This document shows positions 21,829 through 31,195 of a stretch of DNA of 64,000 nucleotides, piece after piece (within the stretch, counting starts at the first letter, position 1; the number at the start of each line of letters is the position of its first letter). The notes below the pieces were generated by a model. That model was not told where the DNA came from and searched no databases. It saw only the letters and a program-made list of their open reading frames with translations. The stretch comes from Pleurostoma richardsiae (Eukaryota; Ascomycota; Sordariomycetes; Calosphaeriales; Pleurostomataceae). Location of the stretch: positions 248,001 to 312,000 of the forward strand of contig JANBVO010000036.1 in NCBI GenBank assembly GCA_030052745.1. Direction: 5' to 3'. Position numbers and translations under genes: made by a program.

Positions 21829-23647
21829 CTAGGGAGCAACAGAAGCTTTTGACCACTTCCCTCGCGCTCTTATCCGAGGGCCGAAGATGTATAAAACATA
21901 GGGGATAGGAATTAATGCGACCGAGATAAACCCCAAGAGGCTTGATGCCCATGGGATCCCAAGATTGTGGAACATAGCATTTGTGAAGAGCGGAAAGGAT
22001 CCGGCAAAGATGCTTCGGAGAAAGGTATTAACCGCAACTGCACTCGCAGCATACTGCTGAAACGTATCGATCAGATAGTTCAGTGCGGCTTGGAAAATGG
22101 TGAAGAACCCCAGGCCCGTTGAGAAAGCGCCGCAGATCGAGCCGAACCAGAATACGTCCTTCTTACTAGTCCAGCCTTGGATGAACATTCCCGCGGCGAA
22201 AAATACGGAACCAGCCATCATGGGTGGAAGCCGAGCCTCGGGAACGGGACGATTGTTGTTTGCGCGGAAACGCTTGACGTAGAATCTCTGGTTGAGCAGG
22301 TTGGCAGCTGCGCCGAATAAGATCCCCACGAAGAGGGCGAGGAAGGGCAAGGCCCCTATGACCGCGTTCCAGCCGCGGAGCTCTTGGAACTCGATAGGGA
22401 ACGAGGCGAGACTCAGATAGAGGATTCCGTAGACGAAGGAGGCGTAGAGCGCGACAAAAAAGCAGATCGGTGTCGCCATGAGTTGGAAGGGGCGGATCAA
22501 GTATTTTCTTGAGAGATCTTTCAGGGACACATCCCATTCCTCGTGTCGAGCATGCAACGCCCAGTTCCCGGACTCAAGCCGCAATCGCCGGGCCTTGTAG
22601 ACCAACAATACAGGTGGATAGCTCTCATCAAGGAAGATCAACCCGAGTGTCAGAGACAGGGACATCAGGATCCCAGTAATCTACACGTGGTTAGGAGACT
22701 GGACTTCTCAGGCACGAAATGTAGCAATCAAAGACACGCCAGCAGAAATAGCAATATACACTTACATATTCAGTCCATCTCCATCCAAGATAGCTGTCAA
22801 CAGCTGCACCACCCACGATGGGGGCAAGCACAGTCCCGGCAACAAGCGTCACTGCGTAAACGACAATAGCTGCGCCTCGTTGCTGCGCAAACCAGATGTC
22901 ACTCATCGCACCACCAACATTCGTAATGGGGGCAGCCCCAAAGAAACCCGAGAAAATCCGCGTGATCATGACGGTCTGAACGTCTTTGGCGACTGCTGAA
23001 GCGAAGGAGAAAATGGCAGACAAGAAATACGGGGTCAAGACAGCAATCTTGCGTCCATAGACTTCGGAAATCGGAGCCCACAGGAGAGAACCTAAGCCGA
23101 TCCCGAACAGAAACAGTGATATACCCAGCGTGCCGGCTTCTTCTCCCACGTGAAACTCATGTACAACTTGCGGGATTGCGGGTGAGTATCTGGCGAGACA
23201 TCAGCATCGAAGACCGACCATATACCGGGTGCGCACGTATCATACGCAGAACTAGCCCAAGCACTGCCTACAGATGAAGAGGTTAGTCGCGCAGGGAACA
23301 GAAAGGGAAAATTGCTAGTGGAGGAGGATCTGGAATACGAAGACGAGTCTATGTTCATGAAGCCACCTCCGCGAAGCATAATTACCCATGGTGATCAATC
23401 CGTACACGACAGTTGTCATGACCTTCTTTCGAAAAGGCCAATTCACTGGTCGATACAGGTCATCAGGTCCTTCGAAGTCGACAAGGACATCAATGCTACT
23501 CTTGATACCAGCCAGAGGGTGGCTGAGACTGGCGTCCTGGCCCGGATCACGACATCGTAGTCTTGCAATCAGCCAATGTGCACGCTGTCCGACTTTCGAC
23601 TCCTCAGGATCTTCGGATTCGGTTGATGGAATCTCCCCTAGCGCCAT
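21829..23647 (-). CDS. MFS drug:H+ antiporter-type transporter (DHA1 group)
   Basis: Four exons are spliced on the minus strand from ATG 23647 to a stop at 21829. The hydrophilic N-terminus ends in a PVNWP motif just before the first membrane helix, typical of fungal FLR1/TPO-like carriers. Splicing rebuilds GSAWASSAYDT then YSPAIPQVVHEFHV, and the loop motif PISEVYGRKIAVL between helices 2 and 3 is the MFS signature. The next intron falls after SYLGWRWTEY, and the last exon carries the central loop and helices 7-12. About 12 helices are expected in the plasma membrane. It may export toxic aromatics or import a substrate for the neighbouring enzymes; direction cannot be told from sequence. 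Confidence 0.88.
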
Positions 23648-24589
23648 GATTGTCGAGTTGGATGAGTGTGGCGGTCATTGAAACTCCCTGCTTCTGGCTG
23701 AATGATAGGTGTCGATGGCGGTCTTCTCCTATCGAGGACACTCCCTTAAAGAGGGTTTCAGTCGCTGGGATTTAGGTTATTGTTTCGGCACAGACGGCTA
23801 GCAAAACTCCGAAGACAGAGTATCTCCGAGCACTCGTTATTGGCCATATTGGAAGGCTGTCCTATTAGGTGTCACCTGTGACCACCGTCGCAGTCGCAAA
23901 TTCATGTGACCGATGAATTCGAGTGCTGCAGAGGCCCCAGAGCTTTCAGCCGAAGGCCGAAGCTAAGAGCGCTGCTACCCCGGTAGCCTGAGGCAACGGG
24001 ACTGTTCCGAGTAACTTCGTGGCTTCAACCCATCGAGTCTGTAATACAGGATCCTACCCACTGCTTATAGCCTTCGAAACTCCTAATCCGAGCCCCCATG
24101 GCGCCCAGCTCAAGGCTGCTTGAGGTCCGTGTATCCTGATCCCTTTAGCTGACAAGGGCAGCAGCCCGACGAGATGCAGCCCCAAGCTTTTTGAACCCCG
24201 CAACCTAACGGGCCGTATAACGCAGCAACACGGCACACAGTAAGAACCTAAGGTAGACAGGCAATCAGTCTGGAAATAGTGTTGATAATACCTAACGGGC
24301 CGCATTTGTCCCGAACGAAAACTTGCTATCTCCGCATCCTACTCGGCGGTCGACATAGAAGACATGCTCGGATCTAAATGCTCGGACATCGGATCTGACA
24401 TTTTGAGGCACGTGACTCCCCAGATGGGCCAGACACTTCATGAAACCCGCCGCGAACCTGCTTGCGGCTCAAGTACCTATGTTCCAGTCCCTTAACCATC
24501 ACCATTCTGAGAGCATTCCAACGCGACCCTCAACCTTTTCTTTCTTACCTCTAATTGACTAACCGCACATTTCTTGACCGGTCCCGGCA
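23648..24589. promoter_or_regulatory. Divergent promoter between the MFS and dienelactone hydrolase genes
   Basis: This 940-bp region separates two genes read away from each other, which may be co-regulated. It contains a 6-2-6 palindrome GCTACC-CC-GGTAGC at 23974-23987 and a 12-bp direct repeat CCTAACGGGCCG at 24204-24215 and 24291-24302. The repeat carries CGG/CCG triplets of the kind bound by Zn2Cys6 regulators. No gene is seen inside. Confidence 0.5.
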
Positions 24590-25480
24590 ATGGCGTCTCA
24601 CCCCCCGGGGACCTGCTGCTACCAGGGCTTCAAGCACGACGGGCAGCCCACAGGCACGCTCTCACCGCTAAGTGACTTTGAAGTCTATATCAGCTACCCC
24701 GCCAACAAGTCCACTCAATATGGCGTGTTGTTGTACGTGGCTTGGGCGGGTAGTCTTCGAAACGTGTCAAGGCATCGCTAATCAACAAACAGCCTCACAG
24801 ATATCATTGGCCATCGATTCAAGAATGCTCAGCTAATTGCCGACCACTTTGCCGCCAACGGGTACTTTGTCATGATGCCTGACCTCTTCTATGGCGATCC
24901 CGTCCCGCTGAATCGCCCGGGAGACTTTGACATGAAGAAGTGGGCAAAAGGGGAGTACAACCAGGGGAACTCGAAGTCGCACCTACCAGAGGACATTGAC
25001 CACATTGTCGATGCCTGCCTCACTGAGATGAGAACGAAGTATAACTGTGCGGTAAGTGTCAGCTCGTTTAGAGCCCCGATAGCAGATCGTACGGGGAACT
25101 GATTCCGCCAGAGAATTGGTGCTGTCGGTTACTGTTTCGGCGGCAAGTACGTCGTCCGACATCTTCGATCAGGCAAAATCGACGTTGGATACATTGCTCA
25201 TCCGTCTCACGTTACCGTGGATGAGCTGCGGGGAATAGAAGGCCCACTAGCCATCTCTGCTGCAGAGACCGACGCAATCTTTCCCGCAGACAAGCGCCAC
25301 GAGACGGAAGTCATTTTGAAGGATCTACGCCTACCGTACCAGATAAACCTCTACGGCGGCGTTCAGCATGGGTTTGCCGTCCGAGGTGACCCCAGCAACC
25401 GTGCGGTGAACTATGCTAAGGAAAGTGCTTTCTTTCAGGCTGTAGGGTGGTTCAAGGAATACTTGGAGGGAAACTCGTAG
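24590..25480 (+). CDS. Dienelactone hydrolase family protein
   Basis: Three exons (24590-24732, 24793-25051, 25112-25480) join in phase to 256 residues, the usual size. The alpha/beta hydrolase triad is visible: the nucleophile cysteine in GAVGYCFGGKY, the aspartate in AAETDAIFP and the histidine in VQHGFAVRG. The fungal family motif LTDIIGHRFKNAQLIADHFA follows the first splice. Bacterial relatives open dienelactone to maleylacetate in chlorocatechol breakdown, while many fungal relatives have unproven substrates. Its position between an MFS carrier and a 4,5-dihydroxyphthalate decarboxylase-like gene supports a role in aromatic catabolism, as a lactone or ester hydrolase. Cytosolic; no signal peptide. 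Confidence 0.9.
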
Positions 25481-26051
25481 TTTGCAGTTATACATATCGT
25501 ATTCTCCTAAGAAGAGAGAGAGCGCTATTACTACTCTGTCCCTCAGGCAAAACTTTGCCAGTTCCATGTCCTCCGTAAGATTAGACGGGCGAAACATTCA
25601 TAAGATGCACACTCGTTCCTGATCCGGTGATATGCAGTATGCTAGCGGTGGCGCCACGTCTGAAACTCTACAAGGCACAGACTACACACTATATAGAATC
25701 TATAGTACAGACAGCCCCAAGGTTCGACCTGACGGTCTACGACGAAATCTCGGAAATAAACTGATATCATTACTATTCCGTTCTGACGCTGCATATGAAC
25801 AAAATCATCAGATGCTCGGAGATAGGTGAATGTCACTGAATCATTGCCGATGGAGAGATCTGACAAGGTGTTCTCGGCAACCGAGACATTTCCGAGGTTG
25901 AGGCTCAGGTTCATAGCTCGGCGTATATCAATCTGGATCTACTCATAACCAAATCCAAGCCTCGATGGTCCAGTTCACTCCGGCTCAAGACTTCGTAGAC
26001 AAAAGTTATCTCATCCACCTCCACCAAACAATCTAGGGGCGCACGAGCAGA
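25481..26051. other. Intergenic, no gene seen
   Basis: About 570 bp between two co-directional genes. Reading frames here are short and unrecognised; presumably terminator of the hydrolase and promoter of the decarboxylase gene. Confidence 0.4.
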
Positions 26052-27047
26052 ATGACTCACAAAGTCCATCTGACATTTGCGTGCGGGCCATACGATCGCA
26101 TGGACGCCATAGCCCATGGAGAGGTCCAAACCGCTGGTATTGACTTGGACTATGTCATGATTGAGCACCCAAGAGATATATTCGACCGGATGATTAGGGG
26201 TATGGAATTCGACGCGTCGGAAATGTCTAGTTCCGAATATATCTGCCGATACGCCGCTGGCGAAAGAGACCTTGTCGCGATCCCGGTCTTCACCTCCAGA
26301 GCATTCCGCCAAAGCTGCGTCGTGGTAGACAGCGACATCGTCACGAAGCCGTCCGATCTCAACGGTAAACGTGTCGGAGTCCAACTGTACACGATGACCG
26401 CCGCGGTGTGGATCAGAGGCCTCCTACAGGATGCAGGTGTCGATTTGTCCTCCATTACGTGGGTCGAAGGGGACATCATGAAGCCGGGTCCTCACGGCAA
26501 TGCCAAAGCCCAGCCGCTCTGCCGGCCAGTCAAGCGGATTCCCAACGAGGATAATTCAAGGGGCCTCAGTCGGCTTTTGGAAGACGGCGAGCTCGTCGCA
26601 ACGATCGGTGCAGAACCGGCCCCTTGCCTTGGGAAGGCCCCAAACCTCCAACAGCTCTTTCCCAACATCCGGGAGACGGAGAAGAAGTATTACCAGGACA
26701 CCGGTATCTTCCCCATTATGCACCTTGTGGTAATCAAGAGAAAGATCGTGGAGCAATACCCTTTCGTTCCTACTAGCCTGTTCCATGCCATGAACGAGTC
26801 CAGGAAGATTGGCCTGCGCCGTATGAAGTTTCAAGGCACCTACCGCTACATGCTCCCGTTTATGTCGTCAGATCTCAGGGAGATCGATGAGTTGTTCGGC
26901 GGCGATCCTTGGCCATACGGAATTGAACCGAATAGGAACACCCTGGAGGCACTAGTGTCTTTCCTGCACGACCAAGGAATGATTCCCGACAAAATTCCCG
27001 TGGAAGACCTGTTTGCTCCGATCAACGGCCAGAATTTGACGATCTGA
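26052..27047 (+). CDS. 4,5-dihydroxyphthalate decarboxylase-like protein
   Basis: A single exon of 331 residues. In bacteria this family converts 4,5-dihydroxyphthalate to protocatechuate and CO2, the last special step of phthalate breakdown. The protein has the family layout: an N-terminal LTFACGPYDRMDAIAHGEV, the EMSSSEYI block, AIPVFTSRAFR, the RVGVQLYTMTAAVW block, and the diagnostic C-terminal GGDPWPYGIEPNR followed by TLEALVSFLHDQGM. The fold is that of periplasmic-binding-type proteins but no signal peptide is present, so it acts in the cytosol. Lack of introns and the family's mainly bacterial spread raise the possibility of transfer, although fungal homologues exist. The natural substrate in fungi is unproven; it may decarboxylate a different aromatic acid. 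Confidence 0.88.
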   Translation: MTHKVHLTFACGPYDRMDAIAHGEVQTAGIDLDYVMIEHPRDIFDRMIRGMEFDASEMSSSEYICRYAAGERDLVAIPVFTSRAFRQSCVVVDSDIVTKPSDLNGKRVGVQLYTMTAAVWIRGLLQDAGVDLSSITWVEGDIMKPGPHGNAKAQPLCRPVKRIPNEDNSRGLSRLLEDGELVATIGAEPAPCLGKAPNLQQLFPNIRETEKKYYQDTGIFPIMHLVVIKRKIVEQYPFVPTSLFHAMNESRKIGLRRMKFQGTYRYMLPFMSSDLREIDELFGGDPWPYGIEPNRNTLEALVSFLHDQGMIPDKIPVEDLFAPINGQNLTI

Positions 27048-27593
27048 TACGTTCAAGGTGTCGCGGTTCGATGCTGTGACCTGGCGTCAATCTGGGCACC
27101 GAGCAGATGAATCGAGGTTAAGAAAAGGTGTAGACAGAACTGCCTAGCACCACGTAGTGACTGAAGAGGAGAGGCATCCTGTTGTACAATGGGAGTGAGG
27201 GCAGAAGCGAGAGTCGGACCTAGGACAAAGATGAAGGGCACAAAAACTGCTACACGAATAGTGGGGAGGAGGCTGTATGAGAGGTGAGGCGCACAAACCT
27301 AATATTCTTGGCCACAGGCGGCCGTAGAGGAAAGGTGTGCCTGCAGTCGCCGTCGTCTTTGTCCACGTCGCTTCCTGCTTTCTCTCCTGCGATTTTGCCG
27401 CTATCCTAACTCTACCACTGCGTGACTCAACTTCCGATTTGCTCTGCGACCTGTTCACGTCGACATTGTCGGGTTATGATTGTGCCTGCACTTCGCTACC
27501 TTGTCGTCCTTGCCATAATATGTCCATCCTTAATTTTCCTTGATTTATTAAACATTAACTATATTAAAGAGGTTTTACTCTTTCTTACTATCT
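27048..27593. other. Intergenic, becoming A/T-rich towards the minisatellite
   Basis: No gene is supported in this stretch. The composition changes from mixed to A/T-rich after about 27535, and the last 20 bp contain a degenerate copy of the minisatellite unit (TTACTATCT). Confidence 0.4.
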
Positions 27594-27800
27594 TAACCTA
27601 CTTACCATCCTAACCTACCTACCATCCTAACCTACCTACCATCCTAACCTACCTACCATCCTAACCTACCTACCATCCTAACCTACCTACCATCCTNNNN
27701 NNNNNNNNNNNNNNNNNNNNNNNNNNNNNNNNNNNNNNNNNNNNNNNNNNNNNNNNNNNNNNNNNNNNNNNNNNNNNNNNNNNNNNNNNNNNNNNNAACC
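27594..27800. repeat. 17-bp minisatellite interrupted by an assembly gap
   Basis: Six full units of TAACCTACCTACCATCC are visible from 27594 to 27695, the first with one change (CTTACC for CCTACC). The array runs into the N block, and AACCTACC after it is a further partial unit. The unit resembles but is not the telomere repeat (CCCTAA). True copy number is unknown because the gap falls inside the array. Confidence 0.9.
27697..27796. other. Assembly gap (100 N)
   Basis: Exactly 100 N characters, a conventional placeholder for a gap of unknown size. It sits inside the minisatellite, so collapsed repeat is the likely cause. Confidence 0.99.
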
Positions 27801-27996
27801 TACCGACATAACTTCTAGGAATTAACAGGGTAGTCAACAATAGCTTAATATACGGAGGGCGATCGGGGTCATCGTAAACGGTTTCTGAACTTATAAGATT
27901 CTGTTCTAAAATTTCCTCTCTACTACCACGTATCAAGCTCTGAGGTACTGGACCGCAATGACGTAGATATTCTCATTTCTGACAACCTTCACTTAG

Positions 27997-28422
27997 CCAC
28001 AGAAGCCACAGGCCATACAGGCCATACAGGCCGTATGGGCCACAGAAGCCATGCAAGTAAAGAGGCCATACATGGTAAGAGTCATAAGAAGCCTGGCAGG
28101 CCAAATGGACGAGAAAGGAATAAGTCCAGGGGATGAGAAACCGTAGAAGATGATGGAAACCCCGTTTCAACCTGACAGTCTAGAATGGCCGCAAGACAGA
28201 GATGTTGAGAAACCAGGAAGTTCAACCCCGTCAAGAAGTCGGGTTATCAGGGTTCTCTGACATAGTTAGCCTTTAGGCTTCTTTGTCTCCAGGCCTTATT
28301 CCTTTCTCGTCCATTTGGCCTGCCAGGCTTCTTATGACTCTTACCATGTATGGCCTCTTTACTTGCATGGCTTCTGTGGCCCATACGGCCTGTATGGCCT
28401 GTATGGCCTGTGGCTTCTGTGG
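27997..28422. repeat. Perfect 128-bp inverted repeat with 170-bp spacer
   Basis: The arm 27997-28124 is the exact reverse complement of 28295-28422, checked base by base. The arms contain tandem GGCCATACA-type units (for example 28011-28036). The spacer 28125-28294 is unique and shows no gene. No clear target-site duplication flanks the arms, so it is not obviously a MITE. A transcript across it would fold into a long hairpin; in DNA it could extrude as a cruciform. Perfect identity implies recent formation or ongoing gene conversion. Confidence 0.95.
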
Positions 28423-28726
28423 TCTCCTGATTGGTCTGCTATCTAGGTACCTTGCCTATGCGCTTCTTATTATGGGGTACATCATGCGGCCGGTATGGGT
28501 ATCTGTGGAAGTTGTCCTGGTGGACCTGAACTACGTTACGAACGATAAGTCCTACAGGCCTCTGTATTAGGAGGTTGCAAGAGGAGCATGTCACTTTCCT
28601 AAAGCAGGGTGATTGCAGCAAAGAGACACAGTGCGAACAGCAACATTCAATGAGATTGCCCTGCTGTTTGGCTAACGAGCTAGAAACAAAAAGGCCCATA
28701 GGGCCTGAGCACACTCTCAGTCCCTC
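28423..28726. other. Intergenic between the inverted repeat and the sugar transporter
   Basis: About 300 bp without a gene. It contains the 3' region of the transporter gene, which reads leftward and stops at 28727. Confidence 0.4.
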
Positions 28727-30367
28727 TCAAGACGCGCTCTGCAAAGCACTCCGCTCGGCCTTCTCCTTCTCGCGCTTAGCCCTCGAGATCTTGAGGGAGA
28801 GCTTGACAGGGTTGCTCCCAGGAGTCTCAAAGATGCTGTCAATCTCCTCCAGCGTCAACTTGCTCGTCTCTGGGAAGAGGAAGTAGGCGGCGATAAGCTG
28901 GAGGCAGTTATAAACGATATAGACGACCCAGATCTTGTATCCGACCTTCTCAATGCCGACGCTGATACCGTAACTCTGCACCACGCCCGCCGCACCCTGG
29001 AACATGTTATAGAAGCCCATACCCTTGGCACGAAGTGGCAGGGAGAGGATTTCGACGGGGTACAGGTTGTGCATGGTTGCGATGAGGGAGGCGCTGCAGG
29101 TTTGGTAGATGAAGTACCACACCACGGTGAGGATGGCACTCGGCTCATTGGCATGCACATTGTACTGCCAGGAGGTGATGGTCACGGCCGTCTGCAGGAT
29201 AATAAAAGAAATTAGGCCCGCAAAGATGAGCGTTCGACGGCGGGCCAAGTCAACCAGGAACGAGCCCACAACGGTGAACACGAAGTAGACGATAATGAGT
29301 CCGAGGTTGATGCCGAGCTGATCGAGGCTCTTGGTGATGCCTACAGTGTCCAGAGACGGGCTTAAATAGTAACCCAGGATCCCGCCTCCGTTCCACTGTT
29401 GGAAGAGCGAGTAAAGGCATAAGATGAGCGTCCGATAGCGAACAGCTTTGCTGAAGAAGGGGCGGAAGTCGTACGCGGCCTTGACGCCGGCTCGAGTGGT
29501 CTCGAGTGACTCCTCGATTTGCCCGATGACGAGAGGTACAACTGGTGAGTCGACACTGTTGGCGGAGCTCATGTACTTGGCGACAACCTGGCGGGCCTCC
29601 TCGGTCCTCCCCTTCATGACAAGGTAACGGGGCGACTCGGGGCACCAGAGGTAGATGAGAGAGCACACCAGGAAGGGGAACAGGGCCTCGAGGATAAGAG
29701 GGCAACGCCACTGGTAGTCGTTGTCCCACTTGGTAAAGCCCATCATAGCAGCGGTCATGATGATAGAGCCGACCTGGAAGCAAGCGCCGAAGATACCGAC
29801 GAGACGGCCTCGGAGATGGGGTGGAGCAATTTCGGCCATGTATTGTGGGGCCGAGCACATGGAAGAGCCGAAGCCGAGCAGGAAGCGGCCGACCATGAAG
29901 CAGGCGAGGTTCGGGGAGAAGCCCTGCATGAAAGCGGCAACGATGACAATGAAGTTGCCGAGGAAGTTGACGCCGCGCCGACCGATGACATCTCCGAGAG
30001 CGAGGAACGGGGCTCCAACGAAGTTACCGATGGTCATGAGACCGTTGATTGTGCCGAGGATGGCGCCAGAGTTTCCGAAGCCGAAGAAGGTGTGCCACCG
30101 GTCCATGGAGTTGATGCCGCTGATGACACCCCAGTCGACACCGTAGCCGGCCTGGTTGCAGCCCATGACGACCATGATAAGGACGATACGAAAGCCGGTC
30201 CAGGACCGGATCTGGAGGGACTCGGCCGAGATGCGGTTCATGTCCTCCTCCGTGATTCGAGTGGCCACGACCTCGTCCACATCCACGCCGAGCTTATTTG
30301 CCTCGGCGACGACATCCTGGTGGACGACGTCTGCGGTCTTGCTATCCTCAGCGCCGCCAGGAGACAT
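28727..30367 (-). CDS. MFS sugar transporter (lactose permease-like)
   Basis: A single exon of 546 residues with about 12 membrane helices. Sugar-porter signatures are present: RFLLGFGSSMCSAPQYMAE, the HLRGR loop, CPESPRYLVMKGR at the end of the first half, QQWNGGGILGYY in helix 7, and PETSKLTLEEID after helix 12. The N-terminal hydrophilic region of about 60 residues and overall pattern resemble fungal lactose/galactoside-type carriers. It sits in the plasma membrane and would import a mono- or disaccharide by proton symport. A TATATA lies at 30503-30508, about 135 bp upstream on the minus strand. It is divergent from a GH95 fucosidase-like gene, so the two may take up and process one sugar source. 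Confidence 0.92.
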   Translation of the reverse strand: MSPGGAEDSKTADVVHQDVVAEANKLGVDVDEVVATRITEEDMNRISAESLQIRSWTGFRIVLIMVVMGCNQAGYGVDWGVISGINSMDRWHTFFGFGNSGAILGTINGLMTIGNFVGAPFLALGDVIGRRGVNFLGNFIVIVAAFMQGFSPNLACFMVGRFLLGFGSSMCSAPQYMAEIAPPHLRGRLVGIFGACFQVGSIIMTAAMMGFTKWDNDYQWRCPLILEALFPFLVCSLIYLWCPESPRYLVMKGRTEEARQVVAKYMSSANSVDSPVVPLVIGQIEESLETTRAGVKAAYDFRPFFSKAVRYRTLILCLYSLFQQWNGGGILGYYLSPSLDTVGITKSLDQLGINLGLIIVYFVFTVVGSFLVDLARRRTLIFAGLISFIILQTAVTITSWQYNVHANEPSAILTVVWYFIYQTCSASLIATMHNLYPVEILSLPLRAKGMGFYNMFQGAAGVVQSYGISVGIEKVGYKIWVVYIVYNCLQLIAAYFLFPETSKLTLEEIDSIFETPGSNPVKLSLKISRAKREKEKAERSALQSAS

Positions 30368-31195
30368 TTTGAAAGGCGGTCAAGGATTGACGAGAGCGAG
30401 GAATACGAGAAGTTCCTATCGCGAGGAAGGGGTTTTGTGTGGGGGAAGGACTTGATGGGGCTGATGGAAATGAGGCATGCGTGACGGGGTTGCAGGTGAA
30501 GTTATATAGAGAACTCAGACCACTGCAGATTGGTCAGTGGCTTCATGACTGGCAAGCTTTGCTGCGTTTGGTCTGGCCCTCCGCCTGGAACGACGGCCTC
30601 TCCATAGTTTAGTTCCCCCCCAATTCGACCACCCCCTGCTCCCCAGAGCCATGTGGACTGTCCGTCACGACTCCGATGGCTATTCCCGCCTGTTCATTGT
30701 TCAACCCCATTCTGGGGAACACATCCTTCCCCCCGCTTCTTCGACCGATATCACCCGTCGTGATTGGCGCGGAGCCGCGCATTCTTCGTCTGTGATGGTG
30801 AACCGCTGTGTGGGGTCTTGGTGTGTGCCCATGGAGATGGCTTCCCCAGATGGGGTGATGGCCACCCCCTGACCAAGATTTTCCCTCCAATGGGGCGACC
30901 ACCGCCAGCCCCGCTAGGGCATTGCCTGCAGCTGACTCGCGTAGAAGTCAGCGCGAGCCGACGGTTGATTTAGAGATCCGATGGGATCCATCTCCGGCTT
31001 CTGCCACCAATTGCACGTCGGGATAGTGTCAGTTCATAAGAACGGCTCCTCCCCAAGGGCCCCTTTTGGGGCTGCCACATGCCCTGTGACGTGGGGAAAC
31101 GCTCGCAGTCTCTCAGTACAGGCACCTCCTCCCTTGTCTAGCTCCAAGGTCAGTTTCGGAATTGCGGTGCGCTTTGCCGCCTCGCTTCCATCCCC
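30368..31195. promoter_or_regulatory. Divergent promoter of the sugar transporter and GH95 gene with CreA-type motifs
   Basis: This 828-bp region holds both promoters. Motifs fitting the CreA/Cre1 consensus SYGGRG occur at about 30438-30443, 30712-30717, 30810-30815 and 31091-31096 on the plus strand and at 30641-30646 and 30844-30849 on the minus strand. That density suggests carbon catabolite repression of both genes. A hairpin GGCCCCTTTTGGGGCT lies near 31060. Motif counts are by eye and the consensus is short, so some will be chance. Confidence 0.5.

Noticed and set aside
27594-27696. Telomere-like repeat
   Set aside because: The unit is 17 bp with CTACC words and lacks CCCTAA; it is internal and flanked by unique genes.
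27973-28570. Two open frames with similar peptide content
   Set aside because: They arise from the two arms of the perfect inverted repeat read on opposite strands, so the similarity reflects the palindrome and not a gene family.
29816-30484. 222-codon plus-strand open frame
   Set aside because: It is antisense to the sugar transporter coding sequence; high GC at third positions creates long antisense frames and it matches no family.
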